From positions 1 through 33,662 of the forward strand of contig CALWKU010000073.1 in NCBI GenBank assembly GCA_944381345.1: a stretch of 33,662 nt of DNA, read 5' to 3'. Position 1 is the first letter of the stretch; every line of letters starts with the position of its first letter. Source of the stretch: an uncultured Christensenellaceae bacterium. Lineage in GTDB: Bacteria > Bacillota > Clostridia > Christensenellales > UBA3700. The notes beneath the pieces were generated by a model. The model searched no databases. It saw nothing but the letters and a program-made list of their open reading frames with translations, and was not told where the DNA came from. The position numbers and the translations under genes were made by a program. Shown in pieces: positions 6,373 to 13,568 of this stretch.

Positions 6373-8880
6373 TTATTCCTCAATGGAGCGCGCTATCCAA
6401 TTGGCGAAGTTGAGCGGCTCGAAGAATAGCTTGCGGCGGTATATCTTGTCCGCAAACAGCGAACGCTTGCGCGGTATGTCGACAAGCGACCTGACCGAGA
6501 GCGCGGCGTCCAATTCCTCTTTGTTTCTGCCTGCTACCGCCGTGGTGACGGTGACGGTCTCGCCCGCGGTCATGTCGAAGAAGTTGTCGCTCCACTGCAC
6601 GTTGATGTCTTTGAGCGACAGCTCTACGCCTCTTGCGAACGCGCTCGCGGCGACGGTGACCGAGTAGGTCGACCCGTCGTAAGCGGTTTCGAAAGACACG
6701 GGATCTTTGGGCAGAGCCGCATATTTTTCCGCCGACAGCGTTCGGATGCGTTCGGACACGAGCGTTTCGCCGTCATAGACGCGGACGACCGCATAGCAGT
6801 TCCTGCGCTTGGGGGAGATGGGCAGATCAAACTCTTGAAGCAGCGTGACCGAGTCTGCCGCGGCGTCGACTATGCGCTCCTTTGCGACGACTTCGCCGCC
6901 GTCGTAGGCGACGATCGCGCACTTTGCGGTGAATTGCTTGGAGTCGGTCGAATCGTTGATCAGATGGAAACGCGCAGTCTTTTTTGTCAAAGAGATCGTC
7001 GCGGTGACGGGCGCGTTGAAGTGGCGGGCGCGATAGGTGACCGCTTTGAGGTTGCGGTACCAATCGATGCCCGACCACGAGGTTACGCCCCAACAGTCGT
7101 TGTATTGCCAATACAGCGCGCCGTTGCAACGTCCCTTGTTGCGGCGCCAATGCTCGGTGGACAGCTCGGCGCAGTCGGCTTGATTGAGCTGCGTCAGATA
7201 GACGAGATCCCACAGCCTTGCCGGCGACCAATATCTCTCGATAATGTAGTATTGCGTGCGGGAGTTGCCCGCCATAGCTTTTTGGTGCAGTTTCATCAGC
7301 GGCCCGTCGAGCGAATCGGGCAATTTGCCCTCGCCGAACGTGCGCAGCGTGTTTTCGTGGGCAAACGCCTGAAAGCCGAACTCGCTGCAAAATCGGGTGT
7401 AGTTGCCGAGAAAATAGGAGATCGGACGCAGCCCGTGCCACGCCTTCCAAAGGTGGGTGTCGCCGTGTCTCGTCGAATAGATGTCTTTGAGGAATTCACC
7501 CCCGGTCGGCGATCCGGGCCAATATGGCGTGACATCGTCGAACTCTTTGATTTTTTCAGGCAGGTGTTGATAATAGAATGGTCCGGTCTGTTTGATGTTC
7601 TCGACCATGATGCGCCAGCCGAGGGACATTTGCTCCACTTCGTTGTTGCCGTTCCACAGTGCGAGCGACGCGTGGTGACGTATGCGGCGGACGTTGTCTT
7701 CGATCTCTTTGTCCACCTCGGCAACGAAATCCTCTCTGCCGTAGGGGAATGGAGAGCAGGCGAACATACAGTCCTGCCACACGAGTATGCCGTAGCGGTC
7801 GCACAGGTCGTAAAAGTCGTCGCTTTCGTAATATGCGCCGCCCCAAACGCGCAGCATATTCATATTGGCGTGCGCGGCGGTGGAGATCAAAAATTCGAGG
7901 TCGTCGTACGTGGTGCGCGAGATAAAGCTGTCTGTCGGCACCCAATTGGAACCGCGCGCAAAGACGGGCTTGCCGTTGACGATAAAACGGAAGTTGGTGC
8001 CCCATTCGTCGGAGGACAGATCGAGTTCTATCGTGCGCAAACCGATCTTGTATTCGCGCACGTCGTCTTTGTTGTCCGCGCATACTGCGGTCAAAGTGTA
8101 GAGCGGCTGTTCGCCGCAGCCGTTGCACTGCCAAAGTTTCGGGGACGCTATTTCTACAGACGCGTCTCCGTCCTTATCGAAATCGGCGATCGTGCTGCCG
8201 TCGGGATCTTTGAGAGAGTAGTGTACTTCGGCGCGCTGTTCGCCCGCAAATTCGGGCGATATGTCGAGAGCGACTTTGCCGTCGCCGTGTTTTTGGCGTA
8301 TGCGCACGCCGTCCAATTTCGCGCCGTCGTAGGCGATGATATAGACGGGTTTTATCATTCCGCATTGAAGGAGATGCGGCGCCCAGTCCCAGCCGAAGTG
8401 GTATGCCGGTTTGCGGATGTGGCACGAACCGGCTTCGCCCTCGGTGGTGTTTATCATGGGCATAGCCTTTTGCCATTGCGCTATGTAATCGAGACAGTTG
8501 CGGAATTTGACGACGATGCTGTTTTCGCCGACGCGGAGAATTTTCTTGACGTCAAAGACATATTTGCGGTAGGCGTTTTGAACGGACGCGACGGGCACGT
8601 CGTTGACGGTGATCTCCGCGAGAGTGTCGAGCATCTCGAACACCAGCTCGACGTTTTGTTTTTCAAGGTCGTCCTCGCTCATTTCAAACGAGCGCGAATA
8701 GGTCCAATCGTGTTGCCCCACCCATTGCACCGTCTTTTCGTTGCAGCCGATGAACGGGTCGGGGATGATCTCCGCTTTGACGAGATCGAGGAAGTTGCAG
8801 CCGGGGACGGTCGCGGTGATGTTGGGTACTTTGTCGGAGTCGGTCAATGACCACGCTCCGCACAGGTCGGTCTTGTGCAT
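6373..8880 (-). CDS. Beta-mannosidase, glycoside hydrolase family 2
   Basis: An 835-residue enzyme that removes beta-linked mannose from the non-reducing end of oligosaccharides. The order is GH2 sugar-binding domain (about 1-175, with HFGWDWAPHL near 161-170), immunoglobulin-like domain, TIM barrel (about 300-610) and C-terminal beta domains. The acid/base is E414 in LALWNGNNEVEQ and the nucleophile E500 in RFCSEFGFQAF, both typical of GH2 beta-mannosidases. Without a signal peptide it acts inside the cell on imported oligosaccharides. The start at 8880 has GGAGG 4 bases upstream; an in-frame start 12 codons earlier would remove the leader hairpin and was not chosen. It has its own promoter, is followed by a coupled phosphatase-like gene, and is preceded by a transporter on the same strand. 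Confidence 0.93.
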   Translation of the reverse strand: MHKTDLCGAWSLTDSDKVPNITATVPGCNFLDLVKAEIIPDPFIGCNEKTVQWVGQHDWTYSRSFEMSEDDLEKQNVELVFEMLDTLAEITVNDVPVASVQNAYRKYVFDVKKILRVGENSIVVKFRNCLDYIAQWQKAMPMINTTEGEAGSCHIRKPAYHFGWDWAPHLLQCGMIKPVYIIAYDGAKLDGVRIRQKHGDGKVALDISPEFAGEQRAEVHYSLKDPDGSTIADFDKDGDASVEIASPKLWQCNGCGEQPLYTLTAVCADNKDDVREYKIGLRTIELDLSSDEWGTNFRFIVNGKPVFARGSNWVPTDSFISRTTYDDLEFLISTAAHANMNMLRVWGGAYYESDDFYDLCDRYGILVWQDCMFACSPFPYGREDFVAEVDKEIEDNVRRIRHHASLALWNGNNEVEQMSLGWRIMVENIKQTGPFYYQHLPEKIKEFDDVTPYWPGSPTGGEFLKDIYSTRHGDTHLWKAWHGLRPISYFLGNYTRFCSEFGFQAFAHENTLRTFGEGKLPDSLDGPLMKLHQKAMAGNSRTQYYIIERYWSPARLWDLVYLTQLNQADCAELSTEHWRRNKGRCNGALYWQYNDCWGVTSWSGIDWYRNLKAVTYRARHFNAPVTATISLTKKTARFHLINDSTDSKQFTAKCAIVAYDGGEVVAKERIVDAAADSVTLLQEFDLPISPKRRNCYAVVRVYDGETLVSERIRTLSAEKYAALPKDPVSFETAYDGSTYSVTVAASAFARGVELSLKDINVQWSDNFFDMTAGETVTVTTAVAGRNKEELDAALSVRSLVDIPRKRSLFADKIYRRKLFFEPLNFANWIARSIEE

Positions 8881-8890
8881 ATTTCCTCCG

Positions 8891-8906
8891 TTGCGGAAAG
8901 CCGCAA
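8891..8906 (-). promoter_or_regulatory. Palindrome in the beta-mannosidase leader
   Basis: TTGCGGAAAGCCGCAA is a 6-bp perfect inverted repeat with a 4-base centre, lying between the promoter and the SD. In RNA it forms a hairpin one base before GGAGG; in DNA it resembles the TTGC...GCAA outline of some LacI-family operators. An alternative helix TTTCC/GGAAA would cover the SD. Either reading suggests sugar-dependent control, unproven. Confidence 0.5.
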
Positions 8907-8920
8907 TTTGTTGCAAATAT

Positions 8921-8949
8921 ATTTTATATTATTTTCATACTGTCGTCAA
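8921..8949 (-). promoter_or_regulatory. Promoter of the beta-mannosidase gene
   Basis: On the minus strand TTGACG (8949-8944) and TAAAAT (8926-8921) are 17 bases apart, within the 79-base gap after the transporter gene. The mannosidase can therefore be made separately from the transporter, though no terminator stops read-through from it. Confidence 0.65.
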
Positions 8950-8959
8950 GTATCGACGA

Positions 8960-10318
8960 TCAGACGTTTTCGTCGGGCGCTTTTTTGCGATCGGTCTGCG
9001 TCGCCTTTGCCGAGCGCAGTCTGTCTGCGTCGCGGGCTACGAATATGACGGGAACGATCGCCGTAAGCGCGACTATCGACGCGGCGAGAAAGATCTCGAA
9101 CGGCGGAGCGATCGCCCCTCCGTCCGTCGGATCGAACGAATTGATGCCTATTGCCATCGAGATGATCGGACCTATCACCATGGGCACGAGTACGGTGAAG
9201 CACATACGCACGCCCTGGAATCTGCCTTCGTAGCCTTCGGGGATGTAGTCCTGGAACGCCGACATAAGCGCGCCGTTGGTACACAGCAGCGAGCCGAGCA
9301 TCACCGTGCCGCCTACGTACAGCATGGGCAGATAGGAGCCTTCGCCCATAAACTTGGTCAGATAGATCGCAAGCGTCCCGACGACGATGACCGCAGAGAG
9401 GGGGATGTAGAATTTCTTGCGCCCGAACTTGTCGAACAGCACGCCGAATACGCCGGTGATCACCGCCGACAGCACGATCACCGTGCCGAGCGGCAGCAGA
9501 TAGTCGGTCACGCCCAACGTGGTCTGCACAAAGTTGATAAGATAGGACATAAATGTCTGTTGAGAAATGCCTACAAGGCACAGCGCCGTCAGACAGACAA
9601 ACAGCATCTTGTTGGATGCGACGACGCCGGGGCGGAAACCGTAAAACACGTCCTTTGCGGCGCGTATGTCCGAGCGAACGATGCCCGGAGCGTCCTTGAC
9701 GAGAAAGACGGAGACAATGCCCGATACGATCGGGATGACGCCCAGCACGATGAAGAACGCCGCATAGTTGCCCTTGTCGTAAGTGAACATTGCGACCGCA
9801 ATCGCCGCGACCGTCGCAATTACGGGCATTACGGACAATATCGTGTTGACCTTGCCGCGGTTGGTGCCGTCGGTCACGTCGGCGACCCATGCGTTGAACG
9901 CGGCGTCGTTGGCTGTCGAGCCTACGAGGGTCATCACACAGTCAAAGATGACGAACAAAGCGATCACGAGAGCGCTGTTTCGGGAGGCGGCGTCGACGTC
10001 TATGGTCGCAAACAGCATGATCGTCAAGCCCCAGATTATGTATCCGAACGAGATGAACGGTTTGCGTTTGCCTATCTTATCCGTCAGCGCGCCGGCAAAG
10101 ATCGTCGTCACGGTCGCGGTCAGCGCCGAAAGCACGACCATGAGCGTCGTGACGAGGTAGTAGAGGTGGTTGGCGTCGGGCGAATTTTCAAAAATGTCCT
10201 GCGCAAACGTGGCGAAATACATATTTTCGACGATCCACGCGACTTGACCTATGAAACCGCACATCAGCAGCGACGCCCAAATTTTCGCGCCGAGAGGCGA
10301 AGAAGTTTTTGTTCTCAT
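8960..10318 (-). CDS. MFS sugar transporter (GPH/SLC45-like)
   Basis: A 452-residue protein with about twelve hydrophobic segments, the size and layout of the major facilitator superfamily. A loop motif GALTDKIGKRKPFISFG after the second helix and its half-repeat LFDKFGRKKFYIP in the second half are the MFS D-x-x-G-R-R/K signatures. The first-half motif resembles cation-coupled glycoside transporters of the GPH type. Adjacent to a cytoplasmic beta-mannosidase, the inferred cargo is a mannose-containing di- or oligosaccharide; sequence alone does not show the substrate. The start at 10318 has GGGAGG 4 bases upstream. The gene has its own promoter and a hairpin leader. Confidence 0.85.
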   Translation of the reverse strand: MRTKTSSPLGAKIWASLLMCGFIGQVAWIVENMYFATFAQDIFENSPDANHLYYLVTTLMVVLSALTATVTTIFAGALTDKIGKRKPFISFGYIIWGLTIMLFATIDVDAASRNSALVIALFVIFDCVMTLVGSTANDAAFNAWVADVTDGTNRGKVNTILSVMPVIATVAAIAVAMFTYDKGNYAAFFIVLGVIPIVSGIVSVFLVKDAPGIVRSDIRAAKDVFYGFRPGVVASNKMLFVCLTALCLVGISQQTFMSYLINFVQTTLGVTDYLLPLGTVIVLSAVITGVFGVLFDKFGRKKFYIPLSAVIVVGTLAIYLTKFMGEGSYLPMLYVGGTVMLGSLLCTNGALMSAFQDYIPEGYEGRFQGVRMCFTVLVPMVIGPIISMAIGINSFDPTDGGAIAPPFEIFLAASIVALTAIVPVIFVARDADRLRSAKATQTDRKKAPDENV

Positions 10319-10342
10319 ATTTCCTCCCGAGGAATGTCCTCG
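10319..10342 (-). promoter_or_regulatory. Alternating hairpins in the transporter leader
   Basis: The predicted transcript begins near 10341 with GCGAGGA. CGAGGA can pair with TCCTCG (loop CAT; 10342-10337 with 10333-10328), leaving the SD GGGAGGAAAT free. Instead TTCCT can pair with AGGAA of the SD across a CGGG loop, hiding it. The two folds exclude each other. This is visible complementarity; regulation is an inference. Confidence 0.4.
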
Positions 10343-10347
10343 CCTAT

Positions 10348-10376
10348 ATCATACACCATTGCTCGCATATGCGCAA
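10348..10376 (-). promoter_or_regulatory. Promoter of the MFS transporter gene
   Basis: On the minus strand TTGCGC (10376-10371) and TATGAT (10353-10348) are 17 bases apart. It begins just after the terminator of the upstream dapB gene. Confidence 0.65.
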
Positions 10377-10388
10377 GAGCAAGATATG

Positions 10389-10413
10389 AAAATGCCCTCC
10401 GAAAACGGAGGGC
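10389..10413 (-). terminator. Terminator of the asd-dapA-dapB operon
   Basis: On the minus strand GCCCTCCG-TTTT-CGGAGGGC is a perfect 8-bp stem followed by ATTTTC. It lies 16 bases after the dapB stop codon and separates the lysine operon from the sugar locus. Confidence 0.85.
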
Positions 10414-10429
10414 GGAGCGCAAATATTTG

Positions 10430-11194
10430 TCAATTTATCATCTCGGCGATCAGGTCGTTCATGTCGTACAGTCCGGGAGCCTTGCCTTTGAGGAACGCCG
10501 CGCCCTTGATCGCGCCGTGCGCGAACACCGCCTTGCTGTGCGCCTCGTGGGTGAGGGTGACGACCTCGTCGTCTCCGAAGAAATGCACTTCGTGTTTGCC
10601 TACGACCGTACCGCCTCTGACGGCGTGGATGCCTATCTCTTTCGCGTCGCGTTTAGAGTTGCGTCCGTGTCTGCCGAACGTCTCGAAACAGCCGCTCTTT
10701 TCGGCGAGGATACCGTCGGCGATCGCCAAAGCGGTGCCGGACGGGGAGTCTACTTTTTTGTTGTGATGGGTCTCGACGATCTCTACGTCGAACTTGTCGC
10801 CGAGGAACGCGGCAGCGCGTCGCGCAAGCCCTATCAGCAGGTTTACGCCGAGGGACATATTGGCGGAGCGGAAGATCGCCGTGCGCTTTGACGCTTCGTC
10901 GATCGCGGCGACCTGTTCGGGTGTATAACCCGTAGTCGCCAGCAACAGCGCGACCTTGTTTTGAGTCGCGTATTCGAGCAGACCTTGCAGCGCTTCGGGG
11001 CGCGAAAAGTCGACGATCACGTCGGCTTTGATGTCTATCATAGATGGCTTAGCGAACACGGGTACGGAAAATTTGGCAGAATCGGCGTATGCGTCGACGC
11101 CGCCGACGCACCTGACGTCGTCGTATTCCTGCAACGCTTTGAGGATGGTGGCGCCCATCTTGCCGCCTATGCCGCAAATGATTATGTCTGTCAT
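10430..11194 (-). CDS. dapB: 4-hydroxy-tetrahydrodipicolinate reductase
   Basis: A 254-residue cytoplasmic enzyme that reduces the DapA product with NAD(P)H to tetrahydrodipicolinate, on the path to diaminopimelate and lysine. The nucleotide-binding GIGGKMG is at 8-14. The catalytic region VETHHNKKVDSPSGTAL carries H143/H144, K147 and the substrate-binding DSPSGT at 149-154. The length fits the family. ATG at 11194 has AGGAGT close upstream and lies one base from the end of dapA, so the two are co-transcribed. Last gene of the lysine-riboswitch operon. Confidence 0.97.
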   Translation of the reverse strand: MTDIIICGIGGKMGATILKALQEYDDVRCVGGVDAYADSAKFSVPVFAKPSMIDIKADVIVDFSRPEALQGLLEYATQNKVALLLATTGYTPEQVAAIDEASKRTAIFRSANMSLGVNLLIGLARRAAAFLGDKFDVEIVETHHNKKVDSPSGTALAIADGILAEKSGCFETFGRHGRNSKRDAKEIGIHAVRGGTVVGKHEVHFFGDDEVVTLTHEAHSKAVFAHGAIKGAAFLKGKAPGLYDMNDLIAEMIN

Positions 11195-11195
11195 A

Positions 11196-12083
11196 TCACT
11201 CCTTGATGAAGCCCAGCGCTTCGAGTTCGTCGCGTATGAGCACGGTACTTTCCGGCGTCGCCGGGGTGAGGGGCAGACGCATGCACGGTTTGCACAGTCC
11301 GAGCAGCGCGCAAGCCGCCTTGACGGGGATGGGATTGACCTCGCAGAACATCAGCTCAAACAGCCTTTGATAGCGGAATTGCAGCCCGCGCGCAGTCGCC
11401 ATATCTTCGGCAAGGCAAGCGTCGGTCAGCTCCTTTATCGCTGCGGGAACGGCGTTGGACGCGACCGATATCAAGCCCTTGCCGCCGACCGCGAATATGG
11501 GCAGAGCCGCCGCGTCGTCGCCCGAGTACAGCGTAATGTCGCTGCCCTCGATCGCCTTGGCGGTCTCGATGATCTGAGTGATGTTGCCGCTCGCCTCTTT
11601 TATGCCGGCGATGCCTTTGATCTCTGTCAGTTTGGCAGCGGTTTTTGGCAGCAGATTGACGCCCGTCCTGCCGGGGACGTTGTAGGCGATCACGGGCAGG
11701 GAAGTCGCCGCCGCGACCGTGCGGTAGTGTTCGACCAATCCGCCCTGCGTACACTTGTTGTAGTAGGGAGTGACGACAAGCACGCCGTCCGCGCCCAAAT
11801 CCTCGGCGCGGCGCGAGTTTTGCGCGGCTATGGCGGTGTTGTTGCTGCCTGTGCCCGCGATCACGGGGATACGACCGTCGACCTGTTTTGTCACAAAGCG
11901 GATGACCTGCGATTTTTCGGCGTCGGTCAATGTCGGCGGCTCGCCGGTGGTGCCGCACGCTATGATCGCGTCGACTCCGCCTTTGAGCTGATTGTCGACA
12001 AGTTTTTCGAGCGACGCGAAGTCTACGCTGCCGTCCTCGTCGAACGGGGTGATCAGCGCGGTGCCCAAGCCTTTGAACAGCAT
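11196..12083 (-). CDS. dapA: 4-hydroxy-tetrahydrodipicolinate synthase
   Basis: A 295-residue TIM-barrel aldolase that condenses pyruvate with aspartate semialdehyde, the first step specific to the diaminopimelate/lysine branch. Visible are ACGTTGEPPTL (42-52), the VVTPYYNK strand (103-110), catalytic Y134 in VIAYNVPGRTGV and the Schiff-base lysine K162 in IAGIKEASGN. The ATG at 12083 has AGGAG 6 bases upstream. It lies between asd and dapB with gaps of 10 and 1 bases, so product and substrate enzymes are made together under lysine control. Confidence 0.97.
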   Translation of the reverse strand: MLFKGLGTALITPFDEDGSVDFASLEKLVDNQLKGGVDAIIACGTTGEPPTLTDAEKSQVIRFVTKQVDGRIPVIAGTGSNNTAIAAQNSRRAEDLGADGVLVVTPYYNKCTQGGLVEHYRTVAAATSLPVIAYNVPGRTGVNLLPKTAAKLTEIKGIAGIKEASGNITQIIETAKAIEGSDITLYSGDDAAALPIFAVGGKGLISVASNAVPAAIKELTDACLAEDMATARGLQFRYQRLFELMFCEVNPIPVKAACALLGLCKPCMRLPLTPATPESTVLIRDELEALGFIKE

Positions 12084-12093
12084 AATATACTCC

Positions 12094-13113
12094 TCAGATC
12101 TTGTTGTGATCGATCATGTATTGAGCGATCTGTACCGCGTTGGACGCAGCGCCCTTGCGGATGTTGTCGGCGACGACCCAAAGATTTACGCCGCTGTCGA
12201 CGGTGTCGTCTATACGGATGCGCCCGACAAATACTTCGTCGTGTCCGGTCGCATCGATGGGCATAGGATATTTGTTGTTGGCGACATCGTCGACGACCAC
12301 GACGCCCTGTTGAGCGGCGAGCGCCTCTTTGACGCCTTCGAGAGTGCAGGGCTTTTTGAACTCGACGTTGATGGACTCGCTGTGAGAATTGAGTACCGGC
12401 ACTCTGACCGTGGTCGCGGTGACCTTGATGGACCGGTCGCCGAGGATCTTCTTGGTTTCTTTGATCATCTTCTCTTCCTCTTTGGTGTAGCCGTTGGGAA
12501 GGAAAACGTCTATGTGGGGAAGGCAGTTGTTGACGATCTGGTAGGGGAACTTGGTCGTCTTGTATGTGTCGCCCCGGGCGAACGCCTTGATGCCTTCGTT
12601 GAGGTCGTTGTAACCTGCAACGCCCGCTCCGCTTACAGCCTGGTAGGTGGAGTAGACGATGCGCTTGATACCGTATTTGTCATACAGCGGTTTGAGCGCG
12701 ACCATCGCCTGGATGGTGGAGCAGTTGGGGTTGGCGATGATGCCGTGGTTCCAATCGATATCTTGCGGATTGACCTCGGGGACGACGAGAGGGACGTCGT
12801 CATGCATGCGCCATTGGCTGGAGTTGTCGATGACGACCGCGCCCTGCGCCGCAAAGACGGGCGCGAACTTTGCTGAAGTGGAACCGCCCGCGGAGAAGAG
12901 GGCGATGTCGATCTTCTTGTCCTTGACGTTGGCTTCGGTCAGCTCGATGACGGTGTATTCTTTGCCCATGAACTTTACTTTTTTGCCCGCGCTTTTGGCA
13001 GAGGCAAAGAGATAGTAGTTGTCCGCGGGAAGCTGCTTTTCTTCGAGGACTTCGAGGAATTTGTTGCCGACCATACCGGTCGCGCCGACTACGGCGATAT
13101 TGTATTTTTTCAT
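12094..13113 (-). CDS. asd: Aspartate-semialdehyde dehydrogenase
   Basis: A 339-residue enzyme that reduces aspartyl phosphate to aspartate semialdehyde, the branch point for lysine, diaminopimelate, methionine and threonine. The NADP-binding GATGMVG is at 10-16. The catalytic cysteine is C131 in IIANPNCSTIQAMVAL, and the later RVPVLNSHSES region contains the expected catalytic histidine. The start at 13113 follows AGGAG at 6 bases. It is the first gene after the lysine riboswitch. No aspartokinase gene (lysC) lies in the window, so the pathway start is encoded elsewhere. Confidence 0.97.
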   Translation of the reverse strand: MKKYNIAVVGATGMVGNKFLEVLEEKQLPADNYYLFASAKSAGKKVKFMGKEYTVIELTEANVKDKKIDIALFSAGGSTSAKFAPVFAAQGAVVIDNSSQWRMHDDVPLVVPEVNPQDIDWNHGIIANPNCSTIQAMVALKPLYDKYGIKRIVYSTYQAVSGAGVAGYNDLNEGIKAFARGDTYKTTKFPYQIVNNCLPHIDVFLPNGYTKEEEKMIKETKKILGDRSIKVTATTVRVPVLNSHSESINVEFKKPCTLEGVKEALAAQQGVVVVDDVANNKYPMPIDATGHDEVFVGRIRIDDTVDSGVNLWVVADNIRKGAASNAVQIAQYMIDHNKI

Positions 13114-13146
13114 AAACTCTCCTTGGGGACGCGCCCCGGTTTTGTC

Positions 13147-13181
13147 AAAAAAATTCCGTCTCCGCGGGGGCGAAAACGGAA
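13147..13181 (-). terminator. Riboswitch-controlled intrinsic terminator
   Basis: On the minus strand a 12-bp stem (13181-13170 pairing with 13165-13154, loop CCCC, three G-U or A-U pairs at the inner side) is followed by seven T residues. It lies between the lysine aptamer and asd, the position expected for transcription attenuation by lysine. Confidence 0.92.
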
Positions 13182-13201
13182 AACGTGTCTTTGTTCCGCA
13201 A

Positions 13202-13357
13202 ATAGCCCTCCATCGTTTTCGATGACAGTCGCGGAATTGTTGATCCCGCGCCCAGCCGCAGCGTCTTCAAAGCGAACGGTGCGACTTCGGCGATGCTCCC
13301 TTTCGGCGGCGTTCTTTGAAACGTGACTCCGCTTACTTATGAGGACCGCGCCTCTAT
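13202..13357 (-). promoter_or_regulatory. Lysine riboswitch (L-box) ahead of asd-dapA-dapB
   Basis: The minus strand carries the conserved landmarks of lysine aptamers in order: ATAGAGGCGCGG at the 5' side, AGTA, GCCGCCGAAAGGGAGC, CGCCGAAG, GCTGGG, ACTGTCA and the closing GGAGGGCTAT. The outer ATAG and CTAT pair as helix P1. Known L-boxes fold on lysine and permit an intrinsic terminator to form; such a terminator follows about 20 bases later. Expected effect: high lysine stops transcription of the operon. Confidence 0.95.
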
Positions 13358-13366
13358 TGCACGAGT

Positions 13367-13395
13367 ATGATAGCATATAACGCCGAAGATGTAAA
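13367..13395 (-). promoter_or_regulatory. Promoter of the asd-dapA-dapB operon
   Basis: On the minus strand TTTACA (13395-13390) and TATCAT (13372-13367) are 17 bases apart. The predicted start near 13360 sits only a few bases before the lysine aptamer. Confidence 0.8.
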
Positions 13396-13496
13396 GTGTT
13401 TGCATTCAAAAATCGCGCGGTCGGCGCAAAAAATGCCGCAAATTGTCAAATCGGTGAGGCGGAGCGAAAAAAGCGGCTTATTTTGAGCGGATATGT

Positions 13497-13525
13497 TTGC
13501 GCTTTTGGCTGCGATAGTGTAATAT
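13497..13525 (+). promoter_or_regulatory. Promoter of the membrane protein-hslO operon
   Basis: TTGCGC at 13497-13502 and TAATAT at 13520-13525 are 17 bases apart. It diverges from the lysine operon promoter; about 100 bases separate the two and hold no other visible feature. Confidence 0.65.
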
Positions 13526-13568
13526 AGTAATACAAAACGCCGCGCGTGCGGCAGTTACGGAGACGCAA

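Noticed and set aside
6835..8850. 671-codon plus-strand open frame across the beta-mannosidase gene
   Set aside because: Antisense shadow of a clearly conserved GH2 gene with intact catalytic residues; the product has no recognisable motifs.
8741..10891. 716-codon plus-strand frame over the transporter and dapB
   Set aside because: Spans several convincing minus-strand genes and a terminator; Arg/His/Asp-rich shadow composition.
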